Assembly: GCF_028745735.1 (NCBI RefSeq)
Contig: NZ_JAQZSM010000002.1
Location: 295,147-359,146 of the forward strand
Source: Roseinatronobacter alkalisoli
Lineage (GTDB): Bacteria; Pseudomonadota; Alphaproteobacteria; Rhodobacterales; Rhodobacteraceae
Reading direction: 5' to 3'
Length of the DNA stretch: 64,000 nt
Both the position numbers and the translations under genes were made by a program. This document shows positions 55,978-64,000 of the stretch, piece by piece. Numbering within the stretch: position 1 is the stretch's first letter; every line of letters begins with the position of its first letter. The notes under the pieces are model-generated. The model saw nothing but the letters and a program-made list of their open reading frames with translations, was not told the origin of the DNA and ran no database searches.

Positions 55978-56856
55978 ATGCAACATAAATACTCAAAAGG
56001 CGAAGGGAAATTCGTCGCGCAGCCGCGCCGTTATTGGCTTGCAGTTGCCGCCCTGCTTGGCGCAACGGCACTTGTCCCGTCGGCGCATGCGCTCAATCTC
56101 AGTGTTGGCGGGATCAGTGTCGGAGTTGATACATCCGACGGGCTGGGCGTCAGCGTTGGTGTCGGGAACTCCGTCGGGGTGGATGCCAATGTCGGCGGCA
56201 GCGGCGGATTGGCCGAAGTGGACGCCAGTGTCGGGGGCGTGAATGCCAATGTGGGGGTCGTGACCGATGACTCGCTCGCGACCGTCGGGATTGGCACCAG
56301 CGGAACCTCCTCTGGCACCAGCGGTACATCCGGCACGAGCGGCACGTCCGGCACCAGCGGCACGTCTGGCACGAGCGGCACGTCTGGCACGAGCGGGACG
56401 TCTGGCACCAGTGGCACGTCCGGTACCAGCGGCACGTCCGGTACCAGCGGCACGTCCGGTACCAGCGGCACGTCTGGCACCAGCGGCACATCCGGCACGA
56501 GCGGCACATCCGGCACGAGCGGGACGTCTGGCACGAGCGGGACGTCTGGCCTTCCGAACACGAATGTGCTTATCAACGCCCCAAGGTCAGCCGCTGCAAG
56601 CCGTTGTCCGGCAGCCGGGAACTACGAAATTCTGAACGGCGTTTCCGTCTTTGACCGCGACAACATTCTGCTCGGCACTATCGTCGGGGCATATGCCAAT
56701 GGTTCAGACCTGATGCGGGTGCGCGTGGCGATCAGCCCGCAGATCGTGCCTGGCGGCGGCTGCGTTGAATATCCGACATCCGGCGGACGTGCGTCGGCAC
56801 AGGGCATCGTCGTGAATACGACACGGGACATGCTTGTCTCAGCGATGATGCGCTGA
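55978..56856 (+). CDS. Secreted Gly-rich protein, paralogue B
   Basis: This 292-residue protein has a signal peptide ending AHA near residue 38. A beta-rich domain follows ([27 protein letters not shown]), then a stalk of 28 Gly-Thr-Ser triplets and a C-terminal domain of about 85 residues ([38 protein letters not shown]). Both end domains match the divergent protein at 54231, but that protein has a Pro-Gly linker instead. It may be a surface-exposed adhesin or matrix protein. TCTGGAG precedes the ATG. The ICMT-like gene follows. Confidence 0.8.
   Translation: MQHKYSKGEGKFVAQPRRYWLAVAALLGATALVPSAHALNLSVGGISVGVDTSDGLGVSVGVGNSVGVDANVGGSGGLAEVDASVGGVNANVGVVTDDSLATVGIGTSGTSSGTSGTSGTSGTSGTSGTSGTSGTSGTSGTSGTSGTSGTSGTSGTSGTSGTSGTSGTSGTSGTSGTSGTSGTSGTSGTSGLPNTNVLINAPRSAAASRCPAAGNYEILNGVSVFDRDNILLGTIVGAYANGSDLMRVRVAISPQIVPGGGCVEYPTSGGRASAQGIVVNTTRDMLVSAMMR
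56293..56547 (+). repeat. In-frame 18-bp tandem repeats coding (GTS)n
   Basis: This run of 85 codons reads GTS-GTS-S followed by 26 GTS. Serine codons alternate mostly AGC and TCN, so the DNA unit is 18 bp (two triplets) and about 14 units are present. Unit size is a multiple of three, so copy-number change alters the length of the stalk without a frameshift. Confidence 0.9.
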
Positions 56857-56902
56857 TCAGAAAAAGGTGCGGTCCGGCAACCATGCCGGACCCACGTTCA
56901 CA

Positions 56903-58201
56903 ATGCCACCCAGCGCACACAGACATTTCGGGGATTCCCCCCCGGCCCTGACCGGGTTGATCGGGGTAGCGTGCCTGATCGGCCTTATCTTTATGTGGCC
57001 CGTCGGCCTGAAGACCGGAACGCTTCTGGCATTCATTCTTTTCCTGTCGCTTCTGTTTTTCATCATGCTTGCGGCCGATTTCAGCGCGGGCGTCGGTCGC
57101 CAGATTGCGTTCCGCCCCTTCCGGCCACGCCCCTTCAGCCGCGATGATATTCAACGCCTTGGGCATAAGTTCATCGGTCTGACGGCGATCACCATTTTCC
57201 TTGTGTGTTTTTATAGCATCGCCCCGATATATCAGGATGTCTGGTATCAAAGGTTTCTGCAACCTACCTTCAGTTATCTGCCTGCACTGTTTTGCGCAGT
57301 ATACATTTATATTGTCGCAGCAGATTATCTGCTTCAGAATCCGCAGGACGGTTTATCCGATCTTGGGCGCGCAATTATTTATGCGGAATTGCCGGATGAC
57401 AGACACAGGCTGAATAATTTTCTGTCCGGTGTTCTGGTGAAGGCATTTTTTCTGCCGCTGATGTTCGGCTATGGGCTTGATGACTGGATATATTTCCAGA
57501 CCGTCGTTATCGTCATTGAAAATTTCCGGGATATCTTTGAATTCATATACAGGTTTCTGTTCTTCATCGATGTCGTCTTTGCCATTATCGGATATGCGAC
57601 AGCGTCCCGGTTGCTGGGCAGCCAGGTCCGGCTGACAGAGCATACATTCAGGGGATGGGTTGTCTGCGTCATCTGCTATGCCCCGTTCTGGCAGATTATC
57701 GGCAGGAATTATCTGGATTACGGCAATGACATTGTGTGGGGCACGTTCTTCGCAGAGTCGCCGGTTCTGTATATGGTCTGGGGAACGCTGATTCTGCTGG
57801 TCATCGCGACATATGTCAGCGCGACGGTGCTGTTCGGGATCCGGTTTTCCAACCTGACCTATCGCGGCACCATATGGCGCGGGCCATATGCGTTGGTGCG
57901 CCACCCGGCATATCTGTGCAAGATGACATCCTATGCGATGATCAGTCTGCCGTTTCTTGGACATTCCCTGCCAGAGATTGCGGCGAATATCGCGGCCTTC
58001 TCCTGTGTCGGGGCTATCTATGCCGCGCGCGCATGGCATGAGGAGAAATGCTGCAGCAGGGCGCGGGAATACCGTCTTTACCTACGTTATATGCAACGTT
58101 ACGGCATTCTGGAACGCGCGTTCCGACATTATGGCCGCAGGGCAAGAAGGCAACGCTCCGGGTTGACCCGAAGCGTTGCAGGTTCACAAGGGCGGTATTA
58201 G
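56903..58201 (+). CDS. Polytopic membrane protein with ICMT/PEMT-like methyltransferase end
   Basis: This protein of 432 residues has about nine hydrophobic helices. Its last third carries the isoprenylcysteine/phospholipid methyltransferase pattern GPYALVRHPAYLCKM followed by AARAWHEEKCCSRAREYRLYLRYMQRYG. Such enzymes methylate membrane lipids or lipidated cysteines using SAM. It lies just after paralogue B, and the two may be co-transcribed. A perfect GTCCGGCA ACCA TGCCGGAC hairpin at 56870-56889 separates them. I prefer ATG 56903 beyond that hairpin, though a GTG at 56867 is possible. The stop overlaps that of the convergent repeat gene. Confidence 0.75.
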   Translation: MPPSAHRHFGDSPPALTGLIGVACLIGLIFMWPVGLKTGTLLAFILFLSLLFFIMLAADFSAGVGRQIAFRPFRPRPFSRDDIQRLGHKFIGLTAITIFLVCFYSIAPIYQDVWYQRFLQPTFSYLPALFCAVYIYIVAADYLLQNPQDGLSDLGRAIIYAELPDDRHRLNNFLSGVLVKAFFLPLMFGYGLDDWIYFQTVVIVIENFRDIFEFIYRFLFFIDVVFAIIGYATASRLLGSQVRLTEHTFRGWVVCVICYAPFWQIIGRNYLDYGNDIVWGTFFAESPVLYMVWGTLILLVIATYVSATVLFGIRFSNLTYRGTIWRGPYALVRHPAYLCKMTSYAMISLPFLGHSLPEIAANIAAFSCVGAIYAARAWHEEKCCSRAREYRLYLRYMQRYGILERAFRHYGRRARRQRSGLTRSVAGSQGRY

Positions 58202-58953
58202 TTCAGCAAACCACCGGTCAGGCCACCAACGGTGCCCACGAGACCGCCGACCAGATCGCCGTCGCCGCCGGTCAGACCACCGGTCAGGCCACCAACGGTG
58301 CCGACGAGACCGCCGACCAGATCACCGTCGCCGCCGGTCAGACCGCCCGTCAGGCCACCAACGGTGCCCACGAGACCACCAACCAGATCACCGTCGCCGC
58401 CGGTCAGACCGCCCGTCAGGCCACCAACGGTGCCCACGAGACCACCAACCAGATCACCGTCGCCGCCGGTCAGACCACCCGTCAGGCCACCAACGGTGCC
58501 CACGAGGCCACCAACCAGATCACCGTCGCCGCCGGTCAGACCGCCCGTCAGGCCGCCAACGGTGCCCACGACACCACCAAGCAGGTCACCGCCAAGCAGA
58601 TCACCGTCGCCCAGCAAGCCGCCCAGGTCCAACGTGCCCAGCAGGTCATCCAGCGCGATCAGATCGCTGCCGCCCACATTCACTTCCGCAATCACCTGAC
58701 CGTCTTCGGTCGGGGTGTCCAGAACATTGGCTTTCAGCAACGGATCAGCATTTTCAGATGAAATCAGTGTCGACCCAAGCAGCCGGGCCTCTGCCAGACC
58801 GTCCAGCGCGATGCCTGACCCACCAATAAGCGGTAGCCCCGTTTCATCACCCCCAAGGTTCAGCGTTCCCAGAACATCGTTCAGATCAAGGGCAAAAGCC
58901 GGGGGGGCCACGCTCACAGCCGCAACCATGGCGAGCATCATTTTTTTACGCAT
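58198..58953 (-). CDS. Secreted 22-residue-repeat protein
   Basis: This 251-residue protein has a signal peptide (cleaved after AFA near residue 21). A first part of about 90 residues (LDLNDVLGTLNLGGDE) is rich in Leu, Gly and Asp. It then has six repeats of VGGLVGTVGGLTGGLTGGDGDL, the last one truncated. The Gly, Leu and Asp spacing suggests a beta-solenoid or fibre. GGAG lies before the ATG. It faces the ICMT-like gene and belongs to the same region as paralogues A and B but shares no obvious domain. Confidence 0.8.
   Translation of the reverse strand: MRKKMMLAMVAAVSVAPPAFALDLNDVLGTLNLGGDETGLPLIGGSGIALDGLAEARLLGSTLISSENADPLLKANVLDTPTEDGQVIAEVNVGGSDLIALDDLLGTLDLGGLLGDGDLLGGDLLGGVVGTVGGLTGGLTGGDGDLVGGLVGTVGGLTGGLTGGDGDLVGGLVGTVGGLTGGLTGGDGDLVGGLVGTVGGLTGGLTGGDGDLVGGLVGTVGGLTGGLTGGDGDLVGGLVGTVGGLTGGLLN
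58211..58580 (-). repeat. 66-bp tandem repeats
   Basis: A 66-bp unit recurs six times with few changes, encoding the 22-residue repeat of the overlapping gene. Spacing was checked at ACCGGTCAGG positions 58213 and 58279. Near-identical DNA indicates recent expansion or ongoing homogenisation. Confidence 0.9.
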
Positions 58954-59525
58954 AGCGCACTCCTAAATTCGGTTTCCATTGCTATCGTGACGGCCCGGCG
59001 CTGCGGTCGGGTTTCGGCATCGATGCAATCTGTCCTACGCCCCTTCGGTCAAATGGCACATCGCCCGACCGTCCTATGGCTTTACACCTTTGGTATGATG
59101 ACCGGCATCGTTGCGCGGACTGATGCCGATCGCCTGCAACCTGGTGCCATTTCAGCGGGGAACCGGTTCGGCAATCCGCGCCGCAGTTTTTCGTGAAGCC
59201 GTGATTCACGACAGGAATTCATGGGGTTATCCGGTCAGATGCGCATACCGTCATATCGTATGATCGCACAGCAAGCCGACTCGCCCATGACGCAGCGCCG
59301 CCTTGCAACCTGCACTGGTCTGATGGGGGCGACGGTGTCGTCAGGCATGACAATGACGGGCGCGCGGTTTATCCGCGCGCGATCCTGCGCGGGCCCGTCC
59401 CGGCGTGAACACCGCAGGGGCGCCTAACCGCGCCGGGCGTTGTCAGAAATCGCGCTATAGTTGTGTCGTGTGCAGGACGGGGCATTGTTACAAAAGGATC
59501 ACTTGTCTGGAAAAATTATTTCGAA
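58954..59525. other. Intergenic region before the arsenic operon
   Basis: This 572-bp region has a GCGCGCGG TTTAT CCGCGCGC hairpin near 59360 and a short frame at 59221-59427 that shows no recognisable features. It should contain the promoters of the repeat protein and arsR genes. I see nothing else. Confidence 0.5.
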
Positions 59526-59537
59526 TATTCATGAATA
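59526..59537. promoter_or_regulatory. Candidate ArsR operator
   Basis: TATTCATGAATA is a perfect 12-bp palindrome directly before the ATG of the ArsR-ArsC gene, within an A+T-rich stretch. Its position would let ArsR block its own transcription until arsenite binds. Confidence 0.55.
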
Positions 59538-60377
59538 ATGGATATAAATGATGCCGCCCGAATATTCACGACTCTTGGTCATGCTGACCGGCTGTCGGTG
59601 TTCCGTCTGCTGATGCGCTTTGCGCCCCGCGGCCAGCGCCCGACAGAAATTGCGCAGGCACTCGGGCTGAAACAGAACACGCTTTCGCATCATCTGGCCG
59701 CCCTCTCGCAGGCCGGTCTGGTGCAGGTCAGCCGCGAAGGGCGCTCGCTCTATTATGCGGTCAATCTGCACCAGACCGAAGCGCTGATCGGCTATCTCGC
59801 CCTTGATCTGGCGCGTGCGCGCCCCGATCTGCTGCCGCCTGCCCGCAAGGATTGCGCGCCAATGGATGACCGGCCCTGCAATGTCCTTTTTATCTGCGCA
59901 GGCAATTCCGCCCGCTCGATCTTTGCGCAGGCGCTGCTGCGCGATCTGGGGCAAGGGCGCTTTCTGGCGTATTCCGCAGGCACGCGCGCAGGTGGTCTGG
60001 TTAACCCGATGACGCTGACTATTCTGCAGCGTCATGGTCATGCGACAACTGGTCTGCATTCCAAACATATTGCGCAGTTTCAGCAACCCGGCGCCCCGCA
60101 GATGGATTTCGTGTTTACCGTCTGCGACAGCTCTGCTGCGGATGATTGCCCGCCATGGCAAGGCCAGCCCATAACGGGCCATTGGGGCCTGCCGGACCCG
60201 GTCCGGGCCACAGGCCCTGAACCCGAACGCGCGCTGGTCTTCGCACGCATCTATGACGCGCTGCGCCGCCGGATCGAAGCCTTTGTCGCGCTGCCCATGG
60301 CCAGGCTTGACCGGCTGACGCTGCAGGCGCGCATTGATGCCATTGATGCAAACGCCCTCATACGGGAGAAAGCCTGA
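59538..60377 (+). CDS. ArsR regulator fused to LMW-PTP-type arsenate reductase
   Basis: This 279-residue fusion starts with an ArsR winged-helix domain (residues 1-95; ALGLKQNTLSHHLAALSQAGLV recognition helices). From residue 110 it continues as a low-molecular-weight tyrosine phosphatase fold with NVLFICAGNSARS, the P-loop of ArsC type reductases (Cys, x5, Arg/Ser), and a C-terminal DPVRATG acid. Fused regulators of this kind sense As(III) and reduce As(V). It begins the ars operon. The ATG lacks a clear ribosome site and may be leaderless. Confidence 0.88.
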   Translation: MDINDAARIFTTLGHADRLSVFRLLMRFAPRGQRPTEIAQALGLKQNTLSHHLAALSQAGLVQVSREGRSLYYAVNLHQTEALIGYLALDLARARPDLLPPARKDCAPMDDRPCNVLFICAGNSARSIFAQALLRDLGQGRFLAYSAGTRAGGLVNPMTLTILQRHGHATTGLHSKHIAQFQQPGAPQMDFVFTVCDSSAADDCPPWQGQPITGHWGLPDPVRATGPEPERALVFARIYDALRRRIEAFVALPMARLDRLTLQARIDAIDANALIREKA

Positions 60378-60380
60378 CCC

Positions 60381-61403
60381 ATGCCGGAAACCACCAAACC
60401 CCGCATTGCCCTGAACGGTCTGGGCCGGATTGGCAAACTCTTGCTGCGCGACCTGATCGACACTGGCGCAGCGGGCGAAATTGTCCTGATCAATGACGCT
60501 GTGGGCGACGCCGGACAGCATGCGCTGCTGATGGAATTCGACAGCGTTCATGGTCGCTGGAAAACCCCGGTCGCGCATGAAGACGGCGCGCTTGTCCTGG
60601 ATGGGCAGCGTATCCGCCTGACCCATGCGCGCCGGATCGAGGATTTGCCGCTGGCCGAAATGGGCGTTGATCTGGTCGTTGACTGCACAGGCGTATTCAA
60701 GAGTGCCGAGAAGCTTGCCCCCTATTTCGCGGCAGGCGTGCAGAAAGTTGCCGTTTCTGCCCCGGTAAAGGATGGCGGCGCACTGAACCTTGTCTATGGG
60801 GTGAACCATCATCTTTATGATGGCAGCCAGCGCATTGTCACAGCTGCCTCCTGCACCACCAACTGCCTTGCGCCTGTGGTAAAGGTCATTCACGAAAACC
60901 TCGGCATCCGCCACGGGTCAATCACGACACTCCATGATGTCACCAACACCCAGACCATCGTGGACCGCCCTGCCAGGGACATGCGGCGCGCGCGCTCCGC
61001 GCTGACCAACCTCATTCCCACCACCACCGGCAGCGCCACGGCGATCACGCTGATCTATCCCGAACTCAAGGGGCGCCTGAATGGTCACGCCGTGCGCGTG
61101 CCGCTGCTGAATGCCTCGCTGACCGATTGCGTTTTCGAACTGGAACGGCCCACCACATCTGACGACGTGAACGCCCTCTTCCATGCTGCGGCCAATGGGC
61201 CGCTCAAGGGTATTCTGGGCTTCGAATCCCGCCCGCTGGTGTCGGGTGATTTCACCAATGACCCGCGATCTGCCATCATTGACGGACCATCAACCATGGT
61301 CATCAACGGCACGCAGCTGAAACTCTATGCCTGGTATGACAATGAATGGGGCTATGCCTGCCGGCTGGGCGATATCACCCGCATGATCGCAGCAACCCTC
61401 TGA
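60381..61403 (+). CDS. Glyceraldehyde-3-phosphate dehydrogenase, ArsJ-associated
   Basis: This 340-residue GAPDH has the active-site Cys in SCTTNCLAPV near residue 155 and the NAD motif NGLGRIGKLLLRDL. It starts four bases after the fusion gene. With arsJ next door it should use arsenate to make 1-arseno-3-phosphoglycerate, which ArsJ exports, a known arsenic resistance route. The same enzyme fold in glycolysis would be encoded elsewhere. Confidence 0.9.
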   Translation: MPETTKPRIALNGLGRIGKLLLRDLIDTGAAGEIVLINDAVGDAGQHALLMEFDSVHGRWKTPVAHEDGALVLDGQRIRLTHARRIEDLPLAEMGVDLVVDCTGVFKSAEKLAPYFAAGVQKVAVSAPVKDGGALNLVYGVNHHLYDGSQRIVTAASCTTNCLAPVVKVIHENLGIRHGSITTLHDVTNTQTIVDRPARDMRRARSALTNLIPTTTGSATAITLIYPELKGRLNGHAVRVPLLNASLTDCVFELERPTTSDDVNALFHAAANGPLKGILGFESRPLVSGDFTNDPRSAIIDGPSTMVINGTQLKLYAWYDNEWGYACRLGDITRMIAATL

Positions 61404-61488
61404 TCCTTTCATTCTGGCGAAAATATCCTCGGGGGGTGTGGGGGGCAGACAGCCCCCCACCCTTGCCCGGCAACAAAAGGCACCACCC

Positions 61489-62757
61489 ATGCGCATTGCC
61501 AACCCCATACGCGCCTATATGGCCGTGACCGCTGCCTATTGGGCCTTCATGCTGTCGGACGGGGCCCTGCGGATGCTGGTGCTGCTGCATTTCAACGCGC
61601 TTGGCTTCTCGCCGGTGCAGCTGGCCTGGCTTTTCCTGCTCTATGAATTCGCGGGTATTGTGACCAATCTGGCTGCGGGCTGGCTGGCGGCACGTTTCGG
61701 GCTGGCCGCCACGCTTTATGCCGGGCTGGCGTTGCAGATCGGCGCGCTTCTGGCGCTGGCGCAGCTTGACCCTGCATGGACGATTGCCGCCTCGGTCATT
61801 TTCGTGATGGCGGTGCAGGGGGTGTCGGGTGTCGCCAAGGATCTGGCCAAGATGTCCTCGAAATCCGCAGTCAAGCTGCTGGCCCCCGCGCAGGAAGGGG
61901 CGTTGTTTCGCTGGGTTGCGGCGTTGACCGGCTCAAAGAATGCGGTCAAGGGGGCGGGCTTCTTTCTGGGCGCGGCCCTTCTGGCGCTGGCCGGGTTTCA
62001 GGCGGCGGTCTGGGGGATGGCGGCGGTGCTGGCACTGATCCTGTTGCTTGTCGTGCTGTTCCTGCCAGAGGGGTTGCCGGGGCGGATGAAAGGCGCTGAC
62101 AGCTGGTCTGGCTGGCGCTCGCATGATGCCCGCGTGAACCGCCTCAGCTTGGCGCGCATGTTTCTGTTCGGTGCGCGCGATGTCTGGTTCGTGGTGGGAA
62201 TTCCCATATATTTTCAGGCGGTTCTGTCCGATGGCACTGCCGAAGGGCGGCGAGAGGCCTTCTTTCTGGTCGGTGGTTTCATGGCCTTGTGGATCATCCT
62301 TTATGGCGGGGTGCAGGCCTTTGCGCCGCGTCTGCTGGGGGGCAAGGGGCAATCGGGGCAGGCGATTACGCAAAAGGCAATCTTCTGGGCGGGGGTGCTG
62401 GTGCCGATCCCGTTTCTGCTGGCACTGGCCGCCTGGTGGGCAGGGCCGCCCGCGCCATGGTTAAGCGTGACACTGGTGGCCGGCCTTCTGGTTTTCGGCT
62501 TTGTTTTCGCACTGAATTCCTCGGTGCATTCCTATTTGATTCTGGCCTTTGGCAACGCAGAGCGGATCACCCGCGATGTGGGGTTCTATTACATGGCAAA
62601 TGCGGCGGGGCGGCTGATCGGGACCGCGCTTTCGGGGGTCAGCTATCAACTGGGGGGGCTGCCGCTCTGTCTGGCCACAGCGGGGCTGATGGCGGCCGCA
62701 AGCTGGCTGGCCGCAAGGCGGCTGGTGGCTGGCGATCTGTCAGGCGAACAAACCTGA
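61489..62757 (+). CDS. arsJ: Organoarsenical efflux MFS permease ArsJ
   Basis: This 422-residue major facilitator-type exporter has about 12 hydrophobic helices. The N-terminus is ANPIRAYMAVTAAYWAFMLSDGALRMLVLLHF, typical of ArsJ. It exports 1-arseno-3-phosphoglycerate made by the GAPDH upstream. A GTGGGGGGC AGACA GCCCCCCAC hairpin lies between the two genes at 61438-61460. ATG 61489 matches the family start. Confidence 0.9.
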   Translation: MRIANPIRAYMAVTAAYWAFMLSDGALRMLVLLHFNALGFSPVQLAWLFLLYEFAGIVTNLAAGWLAARFGLAATLYAGLALQIGALLALAQLDPAWTIAASVIFVMAVQGVSGVAKDLAKMSSKSAVKLLAPAQEGALFRWVAALTGSKNAVKGAGFFLGAALLALAGFQAAVWGMAAVLALILLLVVLFLPEGLPGRMKGADSWSGWRSHDARVNRLSLARMFLFGARDVWFVVGIPIYFQAVLSDGTAEGRREAFFLVGGFMALWIILYGGVQAFAPRLLGGKGQSGQAITQKAIFWAGVLVPIPFLLALAAWWAGPPAPWLSVTLVAGLLVFGFVFALNSSVHSYLILAFGNAERITRDVGFYYMANAAGRLIGTALSGVSYQLGGLPLCLATAGLMAAASWLAARRLVAGDLSGEQT

Positions 62758-62875
62758 AGCGCCCCGCTGCCAGTGCGACCGGCGCGCGCCCTGATTGCAG
62801 GGAATTTCCTTGACTCCGGCTGTCCCGATACGGAACCCTGCGGTGGAAATTCATTGAGAGAGAATACAGGAAACC

Positions 62876-63652
62876 ATGACCAAGCAGCTATTGATCTATG
62901 AAAACGCAGTACCGATTTCTGCTGCGGCTCATGCCGATGTGTCGGTTCGTACCGGGTATAACTGGAATTTCGCCGCGCAACTGAATTCAGTGCCTGTGCT
63001 TGTCCCCGAAATGGAACCCGCCTGCGCCGAGATGCCGATTGTCTTTACTGGTCAGGCAGACAGCCTGACGCCTGTGGCGCTGATGGGGCTGCAATCTGGT
63101 GAAAACCTGTTTGTCACGGCGGATGGTGGCTGGTCGGGGCGGTATATACCAGCATTTCTGCGCCGCTACCCGTTTGTTTTCGCCGAAACGGGCGCGGATG
63201 GGAAAACGCTGACCCTGTGCATAGATGAAGCCTATGAAGGGGTGAACCGCGCCGGGCGCGGCGAGCGGCTTTTCGACAGCGAAGGTACGCGCACGCAGTA
63301 TCTGGGCAATATGCTGAAATTCACCACGGATTATCAGACACAGCACAACCTGACCCGCGCCTTTTGCCAGACATTGACCGAGCTGGCTTTGCTGGAACCC
63401 GCCGTTGCGACAGTTACCCGCGCGGATGGGACAACAGCAACCCTGACGGGGTTCCAGCGCGTCAACCGCGACAAGCTGGCGGCCCTGCCTGATGACAGGC
63501 TGGCGGAAATGTTCCGCAACGGCATGCTGGGGCTGATCTATTTCCATATTGCCTCGCTCGGGCATCTGGCCGCATTGGGGCAGCGCGACACGCGGACTGC
63601 CGCGCCGTCAGATGCGCCCGCGCAGCCTGCCGAAGAATCCGCGCAAGCCTGA
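62876..63652 (+). CDS. SapC-family protein
   Basis: This 258-residue protein shows the SapC pattern (YIPAFLRRYPFVFAETG, CIDEAY and LFDSEGTRTQYLGNML). SapC was named for S-layer loci, but most family members have no known role. No signal peptide is present. AGGAAACC precedes the ATG. The last 20 residues are a flexible Ala/Pro tail. Confidence 0.88.
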   Translation: MTKQLLIYENAVPISAAAHADVSVRTGYNWNFAAQLNSVPVLVPEMEPACAEMPIVFTGQADSLTPVALMGLQSGENLFVTADGGWSGRYIPAFLRRYPFVFAETGADGKTLTLCIDEAYEGVNRAGRGERLFDSEGTRTQYLGNMLKFTTDYQTQHNLTRAFCQTLTELALLEPAVATVTRADGTTATLTGFQRVNRDKLAALPDDRLAEMFRNGMLGLIYFHIASLGHLAALGQRDTRTAAPSDAPAQPAEESAQA

Positions 63653-63864
63653 CCGCGCAGCGCTATGCGGGGTGGCGCGTTATTGTATTTGTGATTTTGC
63701 AGGCATCGCACCGCAAGTCCACGTTCGATGATGGCAGATGCACTGGTTTGACGACATCCCGCTGCACGAAAACCATGGGAAAGGAAAATCCATGACCGGG
63801 CACGATGAAAGACATGTCACAACAGCCCCGCCGGACAATCGGCCTGGCCATTTGGGGTATTGCC

Positions 63865-64000
63865 ATGCGTGACCTGCAATCACCGGGCCGTTCGCCGGTC
63901 AGGACCACCGGGGCAATGGCGGCGACTTCGCACCCGCTGGCCACCCTTGCCGCGCTGGATATTCTGCGCGCAGGCGGCAATGCCATGGATGCCGCAATCT
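63865..64000 (+). CDS. Gamma-glutamyltransferase family, N-terminal part only
   Basis: The frame from ATG 63865 runs off the window after 45 residues. The start, with [15 protein letters not shown] and [24 protein letters not shown], is the well-known beginning of gamma-glutamyltranspeptidases, where the AGGNAMDAA helix belongs to the large subunit. These enzymes act on glutathione and related gamma-glutamyl amides. The catalytic Thr lies beyond the window. GGGG sits about ten bases upstream of the start. Confidence 0.8.
   Translation, partial: MRDLQSPGRSPVRTTGAMAATSHPLATLAALDILRAGGNAMDAAI

Noticed and set aside
56031..56576. 181-codon minus-strand frame over the GTS repeat (VPLVPD repeats)
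   Set aside because: It arises from the repeat on the other strand and has no start signal. The plus-strand protein has a signal peptide and a conserved end domain.
58048..58829. Long plus-strand frames through the 66-bp repeats
   Set aside because: They are shadows of the minus-strand repeat gene. The minus-strand frame has the signal peptide, ribosome site and a sensible protein.
59529..60914. 461-codon minus-strand frame over arsR-arsC and GAPDH
   Set aside because: High G+C keeps this frame open. Both plus-strand genes are clear family members.
63653..63864. Earlier ATG codons at about 63805 for the gamma-glutamyltransferase
   Set aside because: An in-frame extension does not match the family N-terminus, which fits ATG 63865.

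Overview
The window is a stretch of alphaproteobacterial chromosome, most likely from the Rhodobacteraceae (Roseobacter/Rhodobacter lineage). The evidence is the high G+C content, the argH / small lipoprotein / DUF2834 / lysA / TIGR02302 gene order, the serC-serA operon with a leader hairpin at the serC ribosome site, the Bax-inhibitor (ybhL-type) gene with its own leader hairpin, and TRAP transport genes. No species name can be read from the sequence.

Layout. 0-0.7 kb: the end of an integrated element, with a tyrosine recombinase next to tRNA-Arg. 0.7-11.8 kb: core genes (rpmB, meaB, hrpB, an EAL phosphodiesterase, argH, lptM-like lipoprotein, DUF2834, lysA, TIGR02302). 11.8-16.1 kb: a looser segment between tRNA-Ser and tRNA-Met with a secreted protein, a DUF6892-like protein and a SleB-type hydrolase. 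16.2-36.2 kb: core genes again (FAD oxidoreductase, surE-pcm-nlpD, rnpB, rpmG, BI-1, quinone oxidoreductase, XRE regulator, hisN, a response-regulator/PP2C protein facing an Hpt protein, a divergent CoaBC-like protein with a transglutaminase-like partner, and serA/serC/serB). 36.2-41 kb: a lipoprotein, an Rrf2 regulator with a frameshifted thioredoxin-reductase-like pseudogene, and an MFS/spermidine-synthase fusion. 41-51.6 kb: a divergent sugar locus with GH78 alpha-L-rhamnosidase, FGGY kinase, fucose/arabinose isomerase-type protein, GntR regulator and DapA-family aldolase facing a TRAP transporter, with a palindrome in the shared promoter. 51.9-59 kb: an accessory region of unrecognised secreted glycine-rich repeat proteins, a membrane-anchored LuxR-type regulator and an ICMT-like membrane protein. 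59.5-62.8 kb: an arsenic operon (ArsR-ArsC fusion, GAPDH, ArsJ). 62.9-64 kb: SapC-family protein and the start of a gamma-glutamyltransferase gene cut by the window end.

The best candidate for something undescribed is the 51.9-59 kb region. Two divergent genes 1 kb apart encode secreted paralogues with a shared cysteine-containing C-terminal domain but different linkers (Pro-Gly in one, 28 Gly-Thr-Ser triplets in the other). A third secreted protein has six 22-residue repeats. They sit beside an operon for a membrane LuxR regulator, a secreted PepSY-like protein, a receiver-like protein and a two-helix membrane protein. This looks like a surface or matrix protein locus. The function is inference. 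Also notable is a pair of about 225-bp direct repeats with terminal inverted repeats (21030-21254 and 51662-51885) that looks like a small non-autonomous mobile element.
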